Shown: positions 13,301-23,612 of the stretch, piece after piece
How positions within the stretch are numbered: position 1 is the first letter of the stretch
Layout of the letters: the number at the start of each line of letters is the position of its first letter
Source of the DNA: Solenopsis invicta
Taxonomy: Eukaryota > Arthropoda > Insecta > Hymenoptera > Formicidae
Length of the DNA: 64,000 nt
Assembly (NCBI RefSeq): GCF_016802725.1
Contig: NC_052678.1
Location: 7,432,001-7,496,000 of the forward strand
Direction: 5' to 3'
The notes under the pieces: generated by a model
What the model saw: only the letters and a program-made list of their open reading frames with translations
What the model was told of the DNA's origin: nothing
Database searches by the model: none
Program-made: the position numbers and the translations under genes

Positions 13301-13989
13301 TTCTGATAAACTGCTATTAGTCGAGTGGGATTTTTTTATGGTGCTTTATAGCCTCCCTTAAAAAAGGGGGACAGGAGAAACGCTCGTTACGCTTATTCAA
13401 TATACTCCGAACAAGATCAAATATTTCGACGTTACAACAGACCACAGATTACATTCGGGATCGGTCAACCACGAATTGTTCTAGATACGTGAACTGGATT
13501 CTAAATATATTAAAGTTTGGTCAATACAGTTAAATTTTTATATAACGAAGAACAAACCGCAATATGTCAAATTATAATGGAAACGATATATACGTCCAGA
13601 TATATCCAGTTCGACATATATTTACTTTTGTCAAGTAAAACCAATAATAACTACTGATTGTGGCTAACCACCGATCATTGAAATCACGAGATGCGGAGTC
13701 CTATCGTCCTCTCAAGGAAAGAAAACCCGATGTCTGATTGAAACGAGAGAGGAAAAAAGGCAGGATGAGGCGCTCGATGTACATATATAAAATTGCACAT
13801 TCACTGTACCCACTGCAGCAGTTGCGGCGGCTTGAAGCTGATGTCGAGCCGGTAGGTCGTATCGCAGCTTAGCTTCACCGTCTTCAGCTGTCGAAACCTG
13901 GCAGACGTCTCCATCTTACAGAAGACCGGACCGGCGCCCGGTTCCCTCCTGAGGGACAAGGTCACGCGAAAATGTCCATCGGCCCCCAT
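7384..13989 (-). CDS. CNRIP1: CB1 cannabinoid receptor-interacting protein 1 homologue
   Basis: There are two coding exons, 13989-13814 and 7708-7384, split by a 6.1 kb intron, giving 166 residues (human 164). The join is fixed by phase: exon 1 ends CTG CA before GTGGGT, and exon 2 starts A TCC CTG after TTTTTTCAG, restoring a Gln before SLSIGG. Recognisable family landmarks are GPVFCKME near the start, the SLSIGGKQVEA strand, and the C-terminal LQIKYYRLDDQSHCEWG block that matches WQVKFYNYHKRDHCQWG in vertebrates. The family is a cytoplasmic beta-sandwich (RhoGDI-like) protein; in mammals it binds the CB1 tail. No signal peptide or membrane segment is seen. A CpG-rich 5' region lies at about 13990-14300. 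The identification is strong; its role in an insect is unknown to me. Confidence 0.92.
8754..9104. repeat. Degenerate inverted-repeat element in CNRIP1 intron
   Basis: The inner arms carry CTACATCTTCTCTTAGAATT (about 8837-8856) and its inverse GAAAAGATGTAG with flanking AATTCTGA (about 9014-9034). The outer ends share the motif GAAAAATTTTTC in inverted orientation. The arms differ by several substitutions, so this looks like an old MITE or fold-back element with no coding capacity. Confidence 0.5.
12556..12801. repeat. MITE-like element with CACTGAGAAA termini
   Basis: The left end AACTGAGAAAGAAGTTATTA and the right end (reverse complement CACTGAGAAAAAAGTTGTTA) form terminal inverted repeats of about 40 bp over an AT-rich core. 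The same terminus type recurs at 62270, suggesting a family. TA dinucleotides at the ends would fit Tc1/mariner-type insertion, but I could not prove a target duplication. Confidence 0.55.
12800..12972. repeat. Long hairpin element, about 170 bp
   Basis: The left arm (about 12811-12880) and right arm (about 12902-12966) are inverted copies, sharing ACAATAAGCTATT and GGTATCATGAGTTATAAG. The outer ends extend the symmetry (GTAAATTTAA and TTAAGTTTAC). It directly abuts the preceding CACTGAG element, so one may have inserted at the edge of the other. It has no coding capacity. Confidence 0.6.
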
Positions 13990-16096
13990 TTAGCCGCCGC
14001 TCAAACACTCCATAATAGTTGCCCGGAGTCGCCCGGTTGTCTTGGTTTCCCCAAAGAGAAAAAGAAAAAAGAAATATCGAGCGGTAACAGTCACTAGATA
14101 TACACTAGACACGCGGCGTCCTACCCGACGCGCCGGTATGGACTATCAGCGAGACCCGCAAGAAGAGGAGGCGGTGCAACCTGCGCCGCGGGCGTCGCGA
14201 CGCTCACTGCACTGATCCGCCGAACGACGGTTTGACGTTTGCGACGCCGGCCGCGAAGCCGGCCGGCTTTCCTCCTTTTTCTTGTGTTAGTGTATCTTCC
14301 GGGAGATTGGCCAGCGCTAAGCTCCTGGCAATGATAAACGATGGGTGCATGGAGCTTTGTTCGAGAGGATACAGAGTCATTCTATGCACGAGATGATGTA
14401 TTAGCATTTAAGCGATTCACGTGAGCGGGCAAGATAAATTTAAATGTCCCAAAATTTTGCGAAAATAAATTTAGGTATAAAATAAATTTGCGAGGGAAAT
14501 AAATTTACATATTACCTTACTGAAATTTACAAGCGCATGCACAAACTAAATTATGTATAATTAATTTCTTTCCAAGGTCTCAAGATATCGATAGTGTTAA
14601 ATATATGAACAATTGGCAAATGAATGTGAATGTGCAATTGTACATACGTGCCTCCCTTTCCCCCGCACTTGAATCAGATGGAGTTTCTTTATTTAGGACG
14701 GTAGAACTTAGCATCGCGTGATTTCAAGATCAGCTTACGAATTATTATTAGTCGTTATTAATAGTTTTACTTGAAAGTAAATGTACGAACAGTTTATCTT
14801 ACCTTGCCTAATGCCTGTCATTTCTGATTTTCCACTGAATGGCTCTTCATCGATTATGTCGCCCTTACGTTTACTTTAGAAAGTATACTATATATGGGAC
14901 TAAGTATTGTACATCAAAATCGTGCTTCTAATGACTGCGGCTTACGTGGTGCACAATTAGACGGGACAGGAGAGGACGAGAGGTCTAGAAAAAATATTAG
15001 CAGAGAAAAATCAGAATAATATAAATATCAAAATCATGTGGCTGGCCTTAATATTGAGAATTTAATTTGCAATAGAAATAATAAAATGTTCAATGTGTAA
15101 ACGGTAATTAAATAAATTTGTCTGGACAGAGAAATTATTTAGTAACATTATAGAAACTGATACTCTTTATAATTGATCTTTTTATTCTTTTATGCGTTGC
15201 ATATCATAAAAAATAGATGTATCATAAAATATATCTGCGCAATTGAGAATTCGTATTATAATTAATTATAGACTAAGGTCATCGAAGTCATGCTTGCCCG
15301 CATTGCACAAACCGAAGGCAAAAGACACTTCGATTTAATGCGAATTTTTCTGAAGTAACATTAACGATATAGAGGATCAGCAAAAGTACTGCTATAAAAA
15401 TATATAACGGGGTCAACATGTAAGACCGGCGTTACGTACGCGTGGGGACTTGAGATATACGCGTTCTGTTACTTTCTGTTACTTTAAAAAAAAAAAGAGT
15501 TAGAGCTTTAATTGAGGAAAGTGTTTCATCTAACGGCCTTGACCGGGCGACTTAACTGCAAACAAAGATCGATTTGGCATGCAACTAAAACAGTTTACGA
15601 TTCGACCTCTATCGGCGGTGACGCACAAAGAAAGAAAAGTACCGTTTTCTCATACTAATGGGCTTGCTCCGTTGAGCTTTTCATCGTAATCGTGTGAAGC
15701 TTCACAGGAGAAACGTGTTGCACGGTAACACGTTTACCCTGCCGTAACAATAAATCAACTGTGTCAAATCTATTATAAATCACCGTCTTTCGCGTGATGC
15801 TTGGCATCACGCAATTAAAGTAACGAACAAGTATAATTCTGTATATAACGAAAGATGTATTTACATATAATTTTAGATAAACCGCATGAGCTGACGAATT
15901 TCTCGCGCACGAACGCGGCTACGTGCACAAGTAATCACAGGATCGATACTTACTCGAGTAAACTAAGTCTTTAGAGTCTCTCATGACTCTGTGTTCTTTT
16001 TATTGCGCCTACAGTTCAACTTCGCGCAAAGACGCCGAGCGTGCCTATACGTCTCTTTGAGTCTCCAGTAAAGTTCTTAATTGTTAATTTCATTTT
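13990..16096. other. Region between CNRIP1 5' end and PISD 3' end
   Basis: The first 300 bp are CpG-rich, with a GC palindrome near 14245-14266, and probably form the CNRIP1 promoter and 5' untranslated region. The rest is AT-rich with no gene I can support. A minus-strand AATAAA (TTTATT at 15999-16004) lies about 95 bp past the PISD stop and is a likely polyadenylation signal. Confidence 0.5.
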
Positions 16097-18065
16097 CTAT
16101 ACTCTAGGTTTCCATATATCTCTCCAATCCTGCGCGACGTTCATAATCAAATGCTGCCGTCCGATTTGTTTCTTGCTAGACTCGTCGGTGGAAAGTGTGC
16201 TCAATGGCTGACCAACCTTAATGGTCTGACCGATCTGCAGACAGAATTGAAAATCTTGCGGTGCCTCGAATAGAAGCACGATCGTAGATCCGAGTCTAAA
16301 TTCACCAAACTGTTCCCCTTTGGCGATGCGTGCGTAACCAAATTTCGCCTCCTTCCAGTACACGGTTTCCGGCCAGTGCATCGTGTTGGTTGCCAATTCC
16401 TTATCGCAGTAAACTCTTATAGAGCCCACGTTTGTCGCTCCAACCGCCGTGTACGCCATGAAGCCACCTGCCCATTCCCCGACGTACACAACGCGTTCGT
16501 TCAACGAGAACAAGTTGGGCATGAATTTGAGCACTTTTGGATTGACGCTCAGTAGTTTTCCTAAAAAAACAAATAATTTACTTTGAAAAATTATAAAAAG
16601 ATTTTGTTACACTGGACTTATAGTTTCTCAGAGACAACACACACCTGGAAAGTGTCGTCGAAATTCTATGTTCCAATCAGTGGGACTATGAAATCGATGG
16701 TAATCACCAGGTGCCAGATAAACAATAAGTTGGTAGAGCCTATTGTCTGGATTCTTCAATAATGAATTAACATAATCGTCCTTCTGCATCGTTTCTTTTA
16801 TAATCTGATCCCACGTGAAACCACTCCGATCGCCCAGAAACTGCCTAAGATCGTACGTTACCCCTTTCACTTGCTCCACGCGGCAAGAAGTTACTGGTCC
16901 AAAGTAAAGCACTTTACCATCCGCGGGTGAAGTCTAAAAGAAATTTTTCCCAACACATTAGTTCTCCTATGTAAATTTCAATCAAAACACAATCAATGTG
17001 TAATGAACATTTACCATGTTCGCATTCTCGGCAATCGGTCTTGCATTTTGCTTGAGCTTCCTTACAAAAAATTCCACTAAGCTTGGAAATGCGGATAGGT
17101 CCAGCTCAATTTCGTCCAAATCAGCATGAAAGATATTTGCATAGAAGCCGTACAACGTCGGTCGCAGACTGACTGGCAGCTCGATGCTCGTCAACCAGCC
17201 CCATACTCTGCTGGTTATCCTCAGCGGCAGGCAACAATAGCACGTGGCCTATAACAAGAAGACTTTACATTTCATTAACTTTACAATTGACACAATTTGT
17301 AACTGCTATATAATTTAAAAATAATATTTTATACAATATTTTGATATTTATATCTTAATTACTTGTATCTATTACTTTCTTTTATATAATTTAAATGTGC
17401 AAATGCTAGCTACATATTATTTACATATCAAACATTTAATGCTTCAATATATAAAATTTAAAAGTTAGACCTATACAAACTAGACATTATACAAAAAAGT
17501 AATTATAATTAGATGATATAAATGTACCATCATCAATATTTTTGAAAAAGGACAAAATTATAATATAATTATAACACTGTTGCAACTTTCGCATTATATA
17601 AAATGTGACACTAAAATCTAATACCTATTGTATAGTGAACACATAACTATGTTTAAATCTCGATAGCAACGTGACAACTTAGAGGCGTGGACGACCATCT
17701 GTTACCATAAAATCGTTTAACAATTCTGGTCTGTCTTCCACGTCGATCCGATATCCATGCTTGTGCAGGTAGTTCCACTGCGTTGCTGCAAGTAGTGAGA
17801 AGCCGACTCCAGGAACGACAATTCGCCACCGTCGACCGGTGCTCTTGACGAATCTCGGATTCACACTCGAGACAAATCGCTTGGCAAACCATGCGGTGCA
17901 TTTCGGTGTCACCCACGGCGAGGTACGATGATATTGGCATCCTCTGAACGAAGTTAATAGGTTATGTTGGAGAACGAGATTGCAGGTTAGAGACATTGAG
18001 ACGCGATTAAACAGGGAAACGTACCTAACAAGGAGACCCAGTCTCCACACGCTGTTCCTGATCAT
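16097..18065 (-). CDS. PISD: Phosphatidylserine decarboxylase, mitochondrial
   Basis: PISD converts phosphatidylserine to phosphatidylethanolamine at the inner mitochondrial membrane. Five exons join in frame: 18065-18025, 17943-17706, 17248-17015, 16933-16645 and 16560-16097, giving 421 residues (human 409). The LGST self-cleavage motif (FRLGSTIVLLFEAP) that generates the pyruvoyl cofactor is intact in the last exon, as are YLAPGDYHRFHSPTDW and VGATNVGSI. The N-terminus is basic and Ser/Arg-rich, consistent with mitochondrial targeting, followed by a hydrophobic segment (IVVPGVGFSLLAA). The first intron is only 81 bp and in phase, so the open frame reads through it. Splicing removes it cleanly, but retention cannot be excluded. 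The gene is divergent from the RHOU-like gene, about 1 kb away. Confidence 0.94.
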
Positions 18066-19119
18066 CCTGCCTGTTTTATTTGTTTTCCAGCATATGAATT
18101 GTATGATGCAAACACTACTGTCGTGGACACAATGTGCTCGCACAGCCGGCTCCGAGTTTAAACAAAATAAATGCGCGCGCACTTGCGGAGTACAATTCAA
18201 ATTCGGCCGCTTTGAAACTCATATTTTACTGAATTAAACGAATAATAATTATCGATATGAGTAACATCAAATTTTTTTGGAATTCTTAGCGTCCGTTTGG
18301 CGAAAAGTTATTTCCCGCAAGTACTGCAAGAGCAAGATTAGCTTCGAAAAATTTTACAACTTCGCCAAAAATACCTATATTCGTCGATTACTGTCATTGT
18401 AATGCAAAACTTCAAATAATGTTAATTAAGCCAATATCACTGTAAATCACGTTATCTTTGAGTCTCAGGTACATAATCATTTCTCTTAATTACGTGCATA
18501 CAGACATGGATTATCGCCGACTTAAGTCGCTCACGTGGCGTTTAAAATAATGAGCGCGACACACGCGTATGCACGCATGTCCAAAAGGGTTGAAGGACGC
18601 GGCGCGGCGCGCGCGTCCACCTGCGTCGCGAATACGTCCAACGGCCGTGTGCGTGTCTGCGTGTGTTCGCACGCGACGCCGACACCGGCGGGCGCACACC
18701 AGGAGGCGGGGGCGCGGTAACAGGTGGCTCCGCGTCGCGGCAGGTGAATCGTCGACCAGATCAGCTCGGACAGCTCGGACTGGCTTTTTTTGTGCCGCCT
18801 CGCGCGACCACGGGCTCCCCCGCTCGTTCCAAGCCACCCATTGTTTTCACGTCATTTATCTCTCGCGTCTGCCCTCTCCTGCTCCGACCCCTAGAGGATC
18901 GCACCTGGTGGACCGAGCAGCCCGTTCGCCACTCTCCCCGACGACGACCACGACGAAGCTGTTTCCCCTCCGTGCGAAGGAATGACGTGCGTGACGGTGC
19001 AACGTTGCGGCCGAGCAGTGCCCTGAGGTAAGCCAACGTCGTCTACGAGAAGACGAAGATCGTCACGTGAGGAGCTCCGTCGCACTCGCGTTGACGGTGC
19101 GCTCTCGACGGACGGCCGT
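18066..19119. promoter_or_regulatory. Divergent PISD / RHOU-like promoter region
   Basis: About 1 kb separates the start codons of PISD (-) and the Rho gene (+). The right half (18.5-19.1 kb) is strongly GC- and CpG-rich and open in several frames on both strands, which reflects composition rather than coding. It probably includes the Rho gene 5' untranslated region. I see no TATA box that I trust. Confidence 0.5.
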
Positions 19120-19545
19120 ATGAAAGGTCGAGGCTGCGGTAAGATCAAGAGCGAGACAATGCCGCCGTCCTCGCACACCAACTGGACGAGGCCGTTGCTC
19201 AAGGGCGGACAGACGACGCAGATGCAGGCCATCAGGCAGCAGCAACCGACGACGATGACGATGGCGACAACGACGATGACGTCTTCGATGGCTACTGGAG
19301 CACAGAATCAAAATCTCGTGGAGCATCCTGCGACGCCGCTTGACAAGAGGATCAAGGTAGTCCTGGTGGGTGATGGTGCGGTCGGCAAAACCAGTCTGGT
19401 GGTCTCGTACTCCACCAATGGCTTCCCTGGGGAATACGTGCCAACTGCATTTGATAATTACAATGGTATGTATAGTTTTGTTGTATATTTATTGATGATG
19501 AGGCTGTAGTTTTCAGGATTGTGATTCATAGGTGCATTTTATCGA

Positions 19546-19607
<62 letters not shown>

Positions 19608-20600
19608 TGTATGAAATACCGCTTTTAAAATAATGTGCATGACAAACATTGTAACATATTTATTTACTTTTATTTCTATCTGAATTGATCTTTTAATTGT
19701 AATCTATTTAATTGTAATCTTGAAACCAGTTTATTCTGAGCAAGTAGATAAAAATATATTAATATTAAATCAATTTAACAATGTTTGTATCTAGTGGTTG
19801 TAAATGTCGACGGACAACCACTGAATGTCCAGCTGTGTGACACCGCAGGCCAGGATGACTTTGACCCACTGAGATCATTGTGCTACCCTGAGACAGATGT
19901 GTTCCTTGTTTGCTTCAGCGTGGTGTGTCCCGCGTCTTACAACAGTGTGGCTTCCAGATGGATCAATGAAGTGCGAAAATATTGTCCCAATGCTCCAATC
20001 ATTTTGGTACGATCTGTATCCAGCTCTAATATAATTTCTCAATAGGATATTATTCTTCTAACACTATAATATCCATGTTCGTCAATGTAGATTAATTTTG
20101 ATCTCGTTTTGACTTATTCTTTAACTTTTTCTAGTTCTAAAAATTAAAAAAAGATAGAGAGTTAGTTAAATTGAAATTAAAGTTAATCTACATCGATGGC
20201 TATGGGCATAAAATTGACTATAATATTGCAATCATGGTATTGCAAATGAATTATAGTTTTATGACATATGTTATTTAATTATATCATAATTCTCTAGGTA
20301 GGAACAAAAAGTGACTTAAGATCGGACGTACGTCTAATGCTACAGCTGGCAAGATACGGTCAGGCACCAATCACCACTATCCAAGGCCATCAATTGGCGC
20401 ACAGACTAGGCGCCGTCAATTACGTAGAGACGTCTGCGTTGACGCAACACGACCTCAAGGAGGCCTTTGATCAGGCAATAGTTAGTGCCCTCAATACGCG
20501 ACGCGGAGGCGCCAGTTTACTATACCGGCGTAGGAAGCCGCCTCCGCTGTGGCGTAGATGGTTGTGCTGCTGGGAGCGGTCGTCTTCGAGCGAGACCTAA
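19120..20600 (+). CDS. RHOU/RHOV (Wrch-like) Rho family GTPase
   Basis: This is a small GTPase likely to control actin and cell polarity. The exons are 19120-19465, 19795-20006 and 20298-20600, giving 286 residues. G1 is GDGAVGKT (residues 84-91), followed by the effector loop YVPTAFDNY, the G3 motif DTAGQDDFD with the catalytic Gln, G4 as GTKSD, and SAL near the G5 position. The LCYPETDVFLVCFSVV segment and the SALTQHDLKEAFD segment resemble RHOU/RHOV more than Rac or Cdc42. An N-terminal extension of about 75 residues is Gln/Thr/Met-rich; a second ATG at 19159 (Met14) could also be used. The C-terminus is basic and ends RRWLCCWERSSSSET, with no CAAX box. The Cys pair may be palmitoylated, as in RHOU, but it is not terminal. 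Confidence 0.86.
19552..19605. repeat. (AT)27 microsatellite in Rho gene intron 1
   Basis: This is an uninterrupted run of AT dinucleotides, 54 bp long, inside the first intron of the RHOU-like gene. It is likely to be length-variable. Confidence 0.95.
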
Positions 20601-21349
20601 ACAATCGTCTATTTTTAAGTGATAAACTCTAATACTTCTTTAGAATCCCTCTGTGATCATAGGCGGTCGTCCTCCTTCTTGTCAGAATCATCGTCATCCC
20701 TCAGCATGGCATACTCGGTAGCTGCGTTGATTGGGGATTATCTCGTTGTAAAAATAGAGCAGCTAGTACTTTGTTATTTAGATTTTAGGCATAACGACTA
20801 TTAATAGATACTCGCGCGAATGAATCGAGAGCAACCCTGTAAGTTGCACGCGACGCTTTAACGTGGTTCACTCATCTCCATGCGTCACCTAATACGTAAT
20901 TTTTATACTTAACATTAAATACTTTTTTCACATGTTTACTAACAAACTGCCAGAACAAAACACCAAGTGATGATATTAGCTAGTAGTAGCTTAGTAAAAT
21001 CATACAGCGCCAGACATAGTAATCTGGCGCAGAAAGTCGTGCATCTGTTCTCTGTGTCGAAGATTCAGGTTGAAATTCTACTGATCAGAAACGTCTAATT
21101 TTATTCTATCTCTTGGAATGTAATGGTAAATCACCGAAAGTATCTTGCCATGAAAACCCCTCTAAATTATGCCAGTTTGGAGCTGATGTTTACACTGTAG
21201 GTTCTGTAATCTGTATAAATTGTAAAAAGCGCACACCACAGAAATACATTGAGGGGTCATTAAGCCAGAGTAGACCACTGGACCAAATTTATCATTAAAA
21301 AATTCTTTTCGCGTGTTAAATAAAGCAAAATATATCTGACAAGAGCTCT

Positions 21350-21473
21350 TCTTTTAATAGCACGATAAAGCAATGTGTAAAACTATCGTTTTAAGTCTGA
21401 GTTGGAAATTATTTGGTAATTTCCAACTCATAAAACAATGGTTTTACACATTGCTTTATCGTATCATTAAGTG
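21350..21473. repeat. Near-perfect hairpin element, stem about 50 bp
   Basis: The left arm (21363-21411) and right arm (21416-21463) are inverted copies with a loop of about 4 bases. The shared ends are CGATAAAGCAATGTGTAAAAC and its complement. Outer pairing extends to TTAATA / ATTAA. It lies in the likely 3' region of the Rho gene. It could be a MITE or a transcribed dsRNA or small-RNA source; the sequence alone cannot decide. Confidence 0.65.
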
Positions 21474-22644
21474 TGAAAGCAAACGCAAATACATAATCAT
21501 GTCTAATTCGCGTTTACTTAAATGATCTGTAATTAAGGGTTGCTCGGCGATATCGCGGTACAATTTAAGAATATACTTACGAGCGATCTTGTCGGGAGCA
21601 AACATTAGTTGAATTAAGAATTCTGACAGACGGAGCGAGCGAATGCCGCCCTCGTAAAATTCCTGAGGCCGCGCACGGCATAATTTATTGTAATATTAAT
21701 CATATTAATCATTATTTTTGTTACAATACTAGCATAATAATTGGCTACTCGCTGGTTGTGATTTTTCGTGTACGTAATATCCTTGTTTTCAATTGCCGCG
21801 ATAAAGATTGATTTTTTCCCATGTTCTCTGTCCTCCCCTGTCAAGGATATTAGGTGGCCCCTTTTTTTACGACCACCGTAGCGTATGACAATTGTATATT
21901 TTTTACTTGTTACGACCTCTTTATATATATAAATATATATTTATTTTTTAATATCTCTTTGATATATCGGTATTTTAGTAGAGTATAACGGTAGCTTTAA
22001 TCAGACACTTTTTGCAGATCGACGATAAGATCGTGACACATCACACATATAGAATTTATATAGCGTATAAGCGATTCCCCGATCTAGAAACGGGAACAAT
22101 GATATTTCGTAAAATATGTTTTTTTTTTATATAAGCGTATGTGATGTAATAGCGTTTGTACGAGCGATATCAACCGTATAAAAGAATATCAAATACAATA
22201 ATTAGCGAAAAAGAGAGAAAACGCGAGTACGTACGAATATTGGACGTACTTGGGATTGTTATATTAGGAAGGTGTTGCTGTGATCTAACTCGAAACTTTC
22301 TACTGGTAATTCTACTGTGTGTTTCGCATATGGAATTGTATGAATAAGACTGCAGAAAAGATTCAAAGACTCTGCACAGTATCGTAGGCTTAATCAGCTG
22401 TAACACTTCATTTCCATCACATGACATCATCAAAAATAAATTGTATATAAGTATTTATTCATCGAAAAATTTGTGTGTACATCATTCATGCAACCTGTCA
22501 GGAAAGTGCGCGATTGGCACAATTCTTGTATATTATAGATAGAAGAAAAGAACTGCTAAGTAATTGTATCGCTACTAGATAAGATGTTAAAAAATTAAAT
22601 ATTGTGCCAATCATTCTTCTCGACAGAATGTATGTCATGCTTAA

Positions 22645-22900
22645 GATCAAAGATAACATTTCTCATAGCTTGCTTCTTTGTAATTCTTTTGTACTTTGTA
22701 AAATTTTAATTTTTATGTGTTTATCTCAATATTTTCACTGACTAGTTTTTTTTTAAATTATTTAAATACTACAATCTTGTATTGTGTTAACAAAAACTTG
22801 GATATAACATTTCTCCTTGATAATTCTTTTATATTTTGTAAAATTTTAATGTTTGTGTGACCTTATCTTAATATCTTCACTAATCAATTTTCTTTTTTTA
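22645..22900. repeat. Imperfect direct duplication, about 100 bp unit
   Basis: Two related segments, about 22650-22755 and 22797-22905, share in order AACATTTCTC, TAATTCTTTT, TTTGTAAAATTTTAAT, TTATCT and TTCACT. They differ by substitutions and small indels. It is a local AT-rich duplication with no coding signal. Confidence 0.6.
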
Positions 22901-23049
22901 TGAAATGTCTTTGTTTTCTATTTTATCAATAGTAGATATTTTGCGAAAAATTGCTATCAATGTGTGTAGTACCGTACGTCGAAAATAGTAGGAATGGGAG
23001 GGAGAGGAAACTCACGGTCCCACGTGCGCCTCGCAATCTCTGAGAAACG

Positions 23050-23548
23050 ATGGCGAAACGAGTGCTTGGCAGCGCAACAGTGAACACGCCTAAACAGCTG
23101 TACAAATATCTACTACGCGAATGTGAAAAATTGCCGAAACACGCGCAGCAATTTTACAAGCATTCTGTCAAACAAGTAAATACAAAATGATTCTGATAAC
23201 CTATACTTGGTGCCTAATTAAACAGAGAGATCTAAGAAGAATAAATTATTAAATCTAATAGCTATTATAATTTTCATTCTTTTATGGTAAATTCTTTATA
23301 AAAGAAGCTTTTGTTATTAGATGCGTTATTTTCCCTAGAACTTCAAGCAGCACGCCTCGGAATCCGATGAGGAACGCGTGCAGGAGATCATGGAGCAGGC
23401 GCTGGTAGACGCCAAGTGGGTGATACAAAAGGTACTCTTGCTTCCAAACGACTTGTATCAACTCGATATTTGAATTCATAATGATTCACGCCCTTTTTTT
23501 TACACTTGACAGTACAATCAGCCAGGCAGTACTCCAACGTCCAAATGA
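23050..23548 (+). CDS. LYRM9: LYR motif-containing protein 9
   Basis: This is a small mitochondrial-type LYR family protein. The exons are 23050-23175, 23339-23431 and 23513-23548, giving 84 residues (human about 78). The family core is PKQLYKYLLRECEKLP, then FYKHSVKQNFKQHASESDEE and EQALVDAKWVIQKYNQ, matching the mammalian LYRM9 pattern of LYRYLLR, HYKHAVRQ and DADWIMNKY. The signature tripeptide is LYK (residues 17-19) rather than LYR, a conservative change. LYR proteins bind acyl carrier protein in Fe-S cluster and respiratory complex assembly; LYRM9 itself is poorly characterised. The stop codon is only 64 bp before the TRMT44 start, with no AATAAA between them. Confidence 0.9.
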
Positions 23549-23612
23549 TAAATCGACACGAGTCGTAATCTATGTGAAGTACATGTGGCAAATTAGTATT
23601 AGGTAGAAAAAA

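Larger units (their letters stand above)
7709..13813 (-). other. CNRIP1 intron 1 (6.1 kb)
   Basis: This is a long intron with no supportable exon. It contains palindromic elements at 8754-9104, 12556-12801 and 12800-12972 (listed separately). A CpG- and GC-richer block lies at about 10.4-12.25 kb. That block has open frames on both strands, as expected from composition; a regulatory role is possible but not shown. Confidence 0.55.
20601..23049. other. 3' region of Rho gene and intergenic space before LYRM9
   Basis: Candidate polyadenylation signals AATAAA occur at 21319-21324 and 22435-22440, so the Rho 3' untranslated region may be 0.7 to 1.9 kb long. A hairpin element at 21350-21473 and a diverged direct duplication at 22645-22900 are listed separately. 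The open frame at 21113-21298 shows no family features and I do not call it. Confidence 0.5.

Noticed and set aside
18511..19036. Overlapping long frames on both strands upstream of the Rho gene
   Set aside because: GC-rich, Arg/Thr/Ala-rich translations in at least four frames are compositional. They lie in the divergent promoter and 5' untranslated region.
21113..21298. 61-codon frame with several Cys residues (possible secreted peptide)
   Set aside because: No signal peptide. The Cys spacing matches no family I know, and it lies in a probable 3' untranslated region.
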